Origin: an uncultured Rikenellaceae bacterium
GTDB lineage: Bacteria; Bacteroidota; Bacteroidia; Bacteroidales; Rikenellaceae
Direction of reading: 5' to 3'
Assembly: GCA_910577285.1 (NCBI GenBank)
Contig: CAJTLO010000003.1
Location: forward strand, 188,774-252,773
DNA length: 64,000 nt
A program made the translations under genes and the position numbers. Under the pieces are notes generated by a model. The model saw only the letters and a program-made list of their open reading frames with translations. It made no database searches and was not told the origin of the DNA. The first letter of the stretch is position 1. Each line of letters opens with the position of its first letter. Positions 61,255-64,000 of this stretch are shown one piece after another.

Positions 61255-63444
61255 ATGGTGAAGAAATTGGGATCGCTGTTGGGGATGGTCGCAGCCGCTT
61301 GGACGGCCTGCGCCGCCACCCCGCAGTTCACATACGAAGATATAGCTGCCGGGAAGTTCGCGCAGCGTACCGTCGCCGGGCTGCGGTCGATGGCCGACGG
61401 GGAACATTATACGGTGCTCGACAGCGGTCGGGTGGTCGTCTATTCCTATGCCGGGGGCGAGCGGCAGGGGGTGTTGGCTTCGCCGGAGGAGATCGGTGTG
61501 GCGTGGCAGCGCATCGCCGACTACCGGCTCAGCCCCGCCGAGGACAAGGTGCTGTTCCGGCTCGACGGCAAACCCCTCTATCGGCGTTCGGCCCACTCGT
61601 CGTACGTGGTGTACGATACGAAGTCGGGTGAAACCCGGCCTCTGCATGCGAGCGACAGCCTGCGCTATGCGGTATTCTCGCCCGACGGGGAGCGCGTGGC
61701 CTTCGTGCTGCGAAACAACATCTATGTGAAGGAGCTCTCTACGGGGCGCGAAACGGCGGTCACGACCGACGGGGTGCCCAACCATGTCATCAACGGCATG
61801 CCCGACTGGGTGTACGAGGAGGAGTGGGGCCTCGAGGATGCGCTCCGCTGGTCGCCCGACGGGAGGCGGATCGCCTACCTGCGTTTCGACGAGAGCGGGG
61901 TGCGCGATTATTCGCTCGATTTCTACGGTCCCGACGGTAGCGCTCCGGCCGACGATGCCACTTCGCCCCTCTATCCGCGGCGGTTCACCTACAAGTACCC
62001 GATGGCCGGGGAGGCCAACTCCGTGGTGTCGCTCCGTGTCTACGACCTGAAGACGGGGAAAACCGAGCGTGTGGATACCGGCCGGGAGCCCGACCAGTAC
62101 GTACCTTTCTTCGGCTGGACGCCCGCGGGGGAGCTCTGCTTCTATCGGATCAACCGCCTTCAGAACCATCTGGAGGTCTTCGTGGACAACCTCAAGGGGC
62201 GCCGGAAGATGATCTACGAGGAGCGGTCCGACAAATACATCGACAACATCGGTCCGGGGACGGTGACCTTCCTCTCCGACAGCGACCGCTTCGTGGTGAA
62301 GAACGAAACGCGCACCGGTTTCTCGCACCTTTATATGTACAGCATGGAGAAGGGATTCCTCTATCCGTTGACCGCAGGCGAGTGGGAGGTACGCAGCCTG
62401 GTGTGCGCGACGGACGACAAGGTGTGGTTCCTCTCCAACGAAACCTCGCCGCTGCGCAACAACTTCTACGTGGTGGGGACCGACGGCAAGGGCAAACGGC
62501 GGCTCACCCGGGGGGACGGTATCCATGCCATCGCACCGAGTCAGGGATGCAAATACTATATAAGTTACTTCTCCAACTCCTCGACGCCCAACACGGTGAC
62601 GCTTCACGACGGTCGGGGAAAACTGTTGCGCACGCTGGAGGAGAATGCGGCGCTGAAGGAGTATATCGCCGGTATGGACTATCCGGTCAAGGAGTTCTTT
62701 ACCTTCCCCGTCACCCGCGACGGCCGCCGGATAGAGCTCAACTGCTACATCGTGAAGCCTGCGGATTTCGATCCCGGCAAGAGCTACCCGGTGCTCTTCA
62801 CCCAGTACAGCGGACCGGCGTCGCAGCAGGTGCTCGACCGCTGGTCGGTGGATTGGGAGGATGCGCTCGTGCAACAGGGGTACCTCGTGGTGTGCATGGA
62901 CCCGCGCGGCACGGGGGGCCGGGGCGAGTGGTTCAAGAAGCTGACCTACGGTCAGATGGGACTGCTCGAAACGGAAGACCAGATCGATCTGGCCCGCTAC
63001 GTGGCCGGGCTGCCCTATGTGGACGCTTCGCGGCTCGGCATCTACGGCTGGAGCTACGGCGGTTTCATGTCGCTCAACTGTATCCTGAAAGGGGCCGACG
63101 TCTACCGGATGGCCATTTCGGTCGCACCGGTAACCTCGTGGCGCTATTACGATTCGGTCTATACGGAACGGGTGAACGGCCTGCCGCAGCAGAATCCCGA
63201 CGGCTACGACATCCCCTCGCCCGTCTATTATGCCGACCGGTTGCAGGGAAGGCTGTTGCTGATGCACGGCTCGGCCGACGACAATGTCCATCCGCAGAAC
63301 AGTTACAGAATGGCTTACGAGCTGGTGCGGGAGGGAAAACAGTTCGATATGATGATCTATACGGACGACAATCATTCGATGTTGCCCAACGGACATTTCA
63401 ATGTAAGGCAGAAAATGGTCGATTATTGCCTCGAGAATCTTTGA
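61255..63444 (+). CDS. dipeptidyl-peptidase IV-like serine peptidase (S9 family)
   Basis: A 729-residue exported S9 peptidase. A signal sequence (residues 1 to about 21) is followed by an eight-blade beta-propeller (about 40-480) and an alpha/beta-hydrolase domain. The nucleophile is S600 in GWSYGGF, with the Asp in GSADDNVH and His in DDNHSM completing the triad. The propeller motif DWVYEEEW (about 183-190) gives the paired glutamates that bind the free N-terminus of substrates, typical of DPP-IV. It should release Xaa-Pro (or Xaa-Ala) dipeptides from peptides in the periplasm, feeding amino-acid uptake. It is followed by a strong terminator. Confidence 0.92.
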   Translation: MVKKLGSLLGMVAAAWTACAATPQFTYEDIAAGKFAQRTVAGLRSMADGEHYTVLDSGRVVVYSYAGGERQGVLASPEEIGVAWQRIADYRLSPAEDKVLFRLDGKPLYRRSAHSSYVVYDTKSGETRPLHASDSLRYAVFSPDGERVAFVLRNNIYVKELSTGRETAVTTDGVPNHVINGMPDWVYEEEWGLEDALRWSPDGRRIAYLRFDESGVRDYSLDFYGPDGSAPADDATSPLYPRRFTYKYPMAGEANSVVSLRVYDLKTGKTERVDTGREPDQYVPFFGWTPAGELCFYRINRLQNHLEVFVDNLKGRRKMIYEERSDKYIDNIGPGTVTFLSDSDRFVVKNETRTGFSHLYMYSMEKGFLYPLTAGEWEVRSLVCATDDKVWFLSNETSPLRNNFYVVGTDGKGKRRLTRGDGIHAIAPSQGCKYYISYFSNSSTPNTVTLHDGRGKLLRTLEENAALKEYIAGMDYPVKEFFTFPVTRDGRRIELNCYIVKPADFDPGKSYPVLFTQYSGPASQQVLDRWSVDWEDALVQQGYLVVCMDPRGTGGRGEWFKKLTYGQMGLLETEDQIDLARYVAGLPYVDASRLGIYGWSYGGFMSLNCILKGADVYRMAISVAPVTSWRYYDSVYTERVNGLPQQNPDGYDIPSPVYYADRLQGRLLLMHGSADDNVHPQNSYRMAYELVREGKQFDMMIYTDDNHSMLPNGHFNVRQKMVDYCLENL

Positions 63445-63475
63445 CGGGCAAAGAGTTGATTGTGATGGAATTGAA

Positions 63476-63506
63476 TCCTTTCCGCCGACCGGCGGAAAGG
63501 ATTTTT
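63476..63506 (+). terminator. rho-independent terminator after the DPP-IV-like gene
   Basis: A near-perfect 12-bp stem (tcctttccgccg and complement) with a tight loop, followed by five T. It begins 32 bases after the stop. Confidence 0.88.
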
Positions 63507-63618
63507 GCTCTCTTTTCATAGCCGAATGCAGGGGACGGTGCGTCTTTGGTTTAGTTTTTGCAAAACTGATAGGCAAGAGAACAAGCAGTTTTGTTAAACC
63601 AATTAAACTATCTGAATT

Positions 63619-64000
63619 ATGAAAAGACTTTTTATCTCAGTGGCAGCCATTCTGTGTATGGCAGCTACGGCATCGGCTCAGACCCTTATCGTGGTTGAAG
63701 AGAAACCGGTTCTTACCAACAAGAAGGGAGCTCCCATTCTTCCTCAGGCAGGCGATGTGTCGATAGGCATCAGCACGACGCCGTTCTTCTCCTACCTGGG
63801 CAACATGTTCACCCGTGACGGTTCCAATACGGCACCCACGTTCAACAGCCTCGGCGCAGGTCTCAACATGAAATTCTTTACGGCCGACAACCAGGCCATC
63901 CGTGCCGGTCTGAACGTAAACTTCGGTACTGACTACTATTATGGCAACCCCACCAGCAATACCGTGGCAGGTGCTACCGTTACCGACCGCATGGAGAAGA
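63619..64000 (+). CDS. exported outer-membrane beta-barrel-like protein, 5' part only
   Basis: An open frame from the ATG at 63619 to the window's right edge; 127 residues are visible. The signal peptide is MKRLFISVAAILCMAATASA, with cleavage expected before QT. The mature part begins with a short linker (LIVVEEKPVLTNKKGAPILPQ) and then GDVSIGISTTPFFSYLGNMF and SLGAGLNMKFFTADNQAIRAGLNVNFG. The alternating pattern and Gly/aromatic content fit the first strands of an outer-membrane barrel. The strongly biased, Thr/Asn-rich codons suggest an abundant protein. The C-terminus is outside the window, so the family cannot be fixed. Confidence 0.72.
   Translation, partial: MKRLFISVAAILCMAATASAQTLIVVEEKPVLTNKKGAPILPQAGDVSIGISTTPFFSYLGNMFTRDGSNTAPTFNSLGAGLNMKFFTADNQAIRAGLNVNFGTDYYYGNPTSNTVAGATVTDRMEK

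Overview
The window looks like a chromosomal segment of a GC-rich member of the Bacteroidota, most likely Bacteroidales close to Alistipes (Rikenellaceae). This is inferred from three things. Many genes are preceded by the Bacteroidota -7 box (TAnnTTTG) rather than a strong Shine-Dalgarno sequence. Several families and gene orders are typical of the group: a MurF-Alr fusion, DUF4270 and DUF3098 proteins, the order FtsX-DUF3098-UppP-TruB-QueA, a stand-alone starch-synthase N-domain, and LptD facing an amidase-MCE pair. Coding DNA is GC-rich with long GC-rich spacers. No rRNA, tRNA or intact insertion sequence was recognised.

Layout. 1-2593: the FtsK start, MurI and AroK, all on the minus strand. 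2611-8704: a minus-strand block plsC-parE-(small orf)-parC that runs on into aroK. 8947-11004: FabD (plus) and RuvA (minus). 11242-16389: a five-gene cassette for a 2,3-diacetamido uronic acid nucleotide sugar (WbpB/E/D/A-like) plus one glycosyltransferase. 16532-20187: an OmpH-like lipoprotein, a YbbR-like membrane protein, CoaE, FolP and LolD. 20188-22503: 2.3 kb without a gene. It holds a diverged direct duplication, a small decaying type II-like CRISPR array without cas genes, and a 41-bp minisatellite. 22504-36816: an M3 peptidase and LptD (minus), then an amidase, an MCE protein, MutS2, MurF-Alr, an RsmI-like methylase and a 2-Cys peroxiredoxin (plus). 37176-48676: TopA, a DUF4270 lipoprotein, the GT5 N-domain protein, QueA, TruB, UppP, DUF3098, FtsX and a YfhO-family protein (all minus). 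48886-53752: a polyprenyl synthase, a frameshifted AraC regulator divergent from a nitroreductase, a nucleotidyltransferase-like protein, and an AT-richer stretch with a Fic protein. 53998-64000: PepD, IspF, a kinase/vWA/pseudokinase operon, NadC, a DPP-IV-like peptidase and the start of an outer-membrane protein.

Most of the window is housekeeping: envelope biogenesis (MurI, MurF-Alr, UppP, LptD, LolD, MCE, amidase, FtsX, FtsK), DNA topology and repair (ParC/ParE, TopA, RuvA, MutS2) and cofactors or lipids (CoaE, FolP, NadC, IspF, polyprenyl synthase, FabD, PlsC). The accessory material most worth attention is the operon at 56455-60082. There a kinase-like WG protein, a von Willebrand A protein and a second, catalytically degenerate kinase-WG paralogue are encoded in overlapping frames. 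Second is the cas-less CRISPR remnant with neighbouring repeats at 20416-22398.
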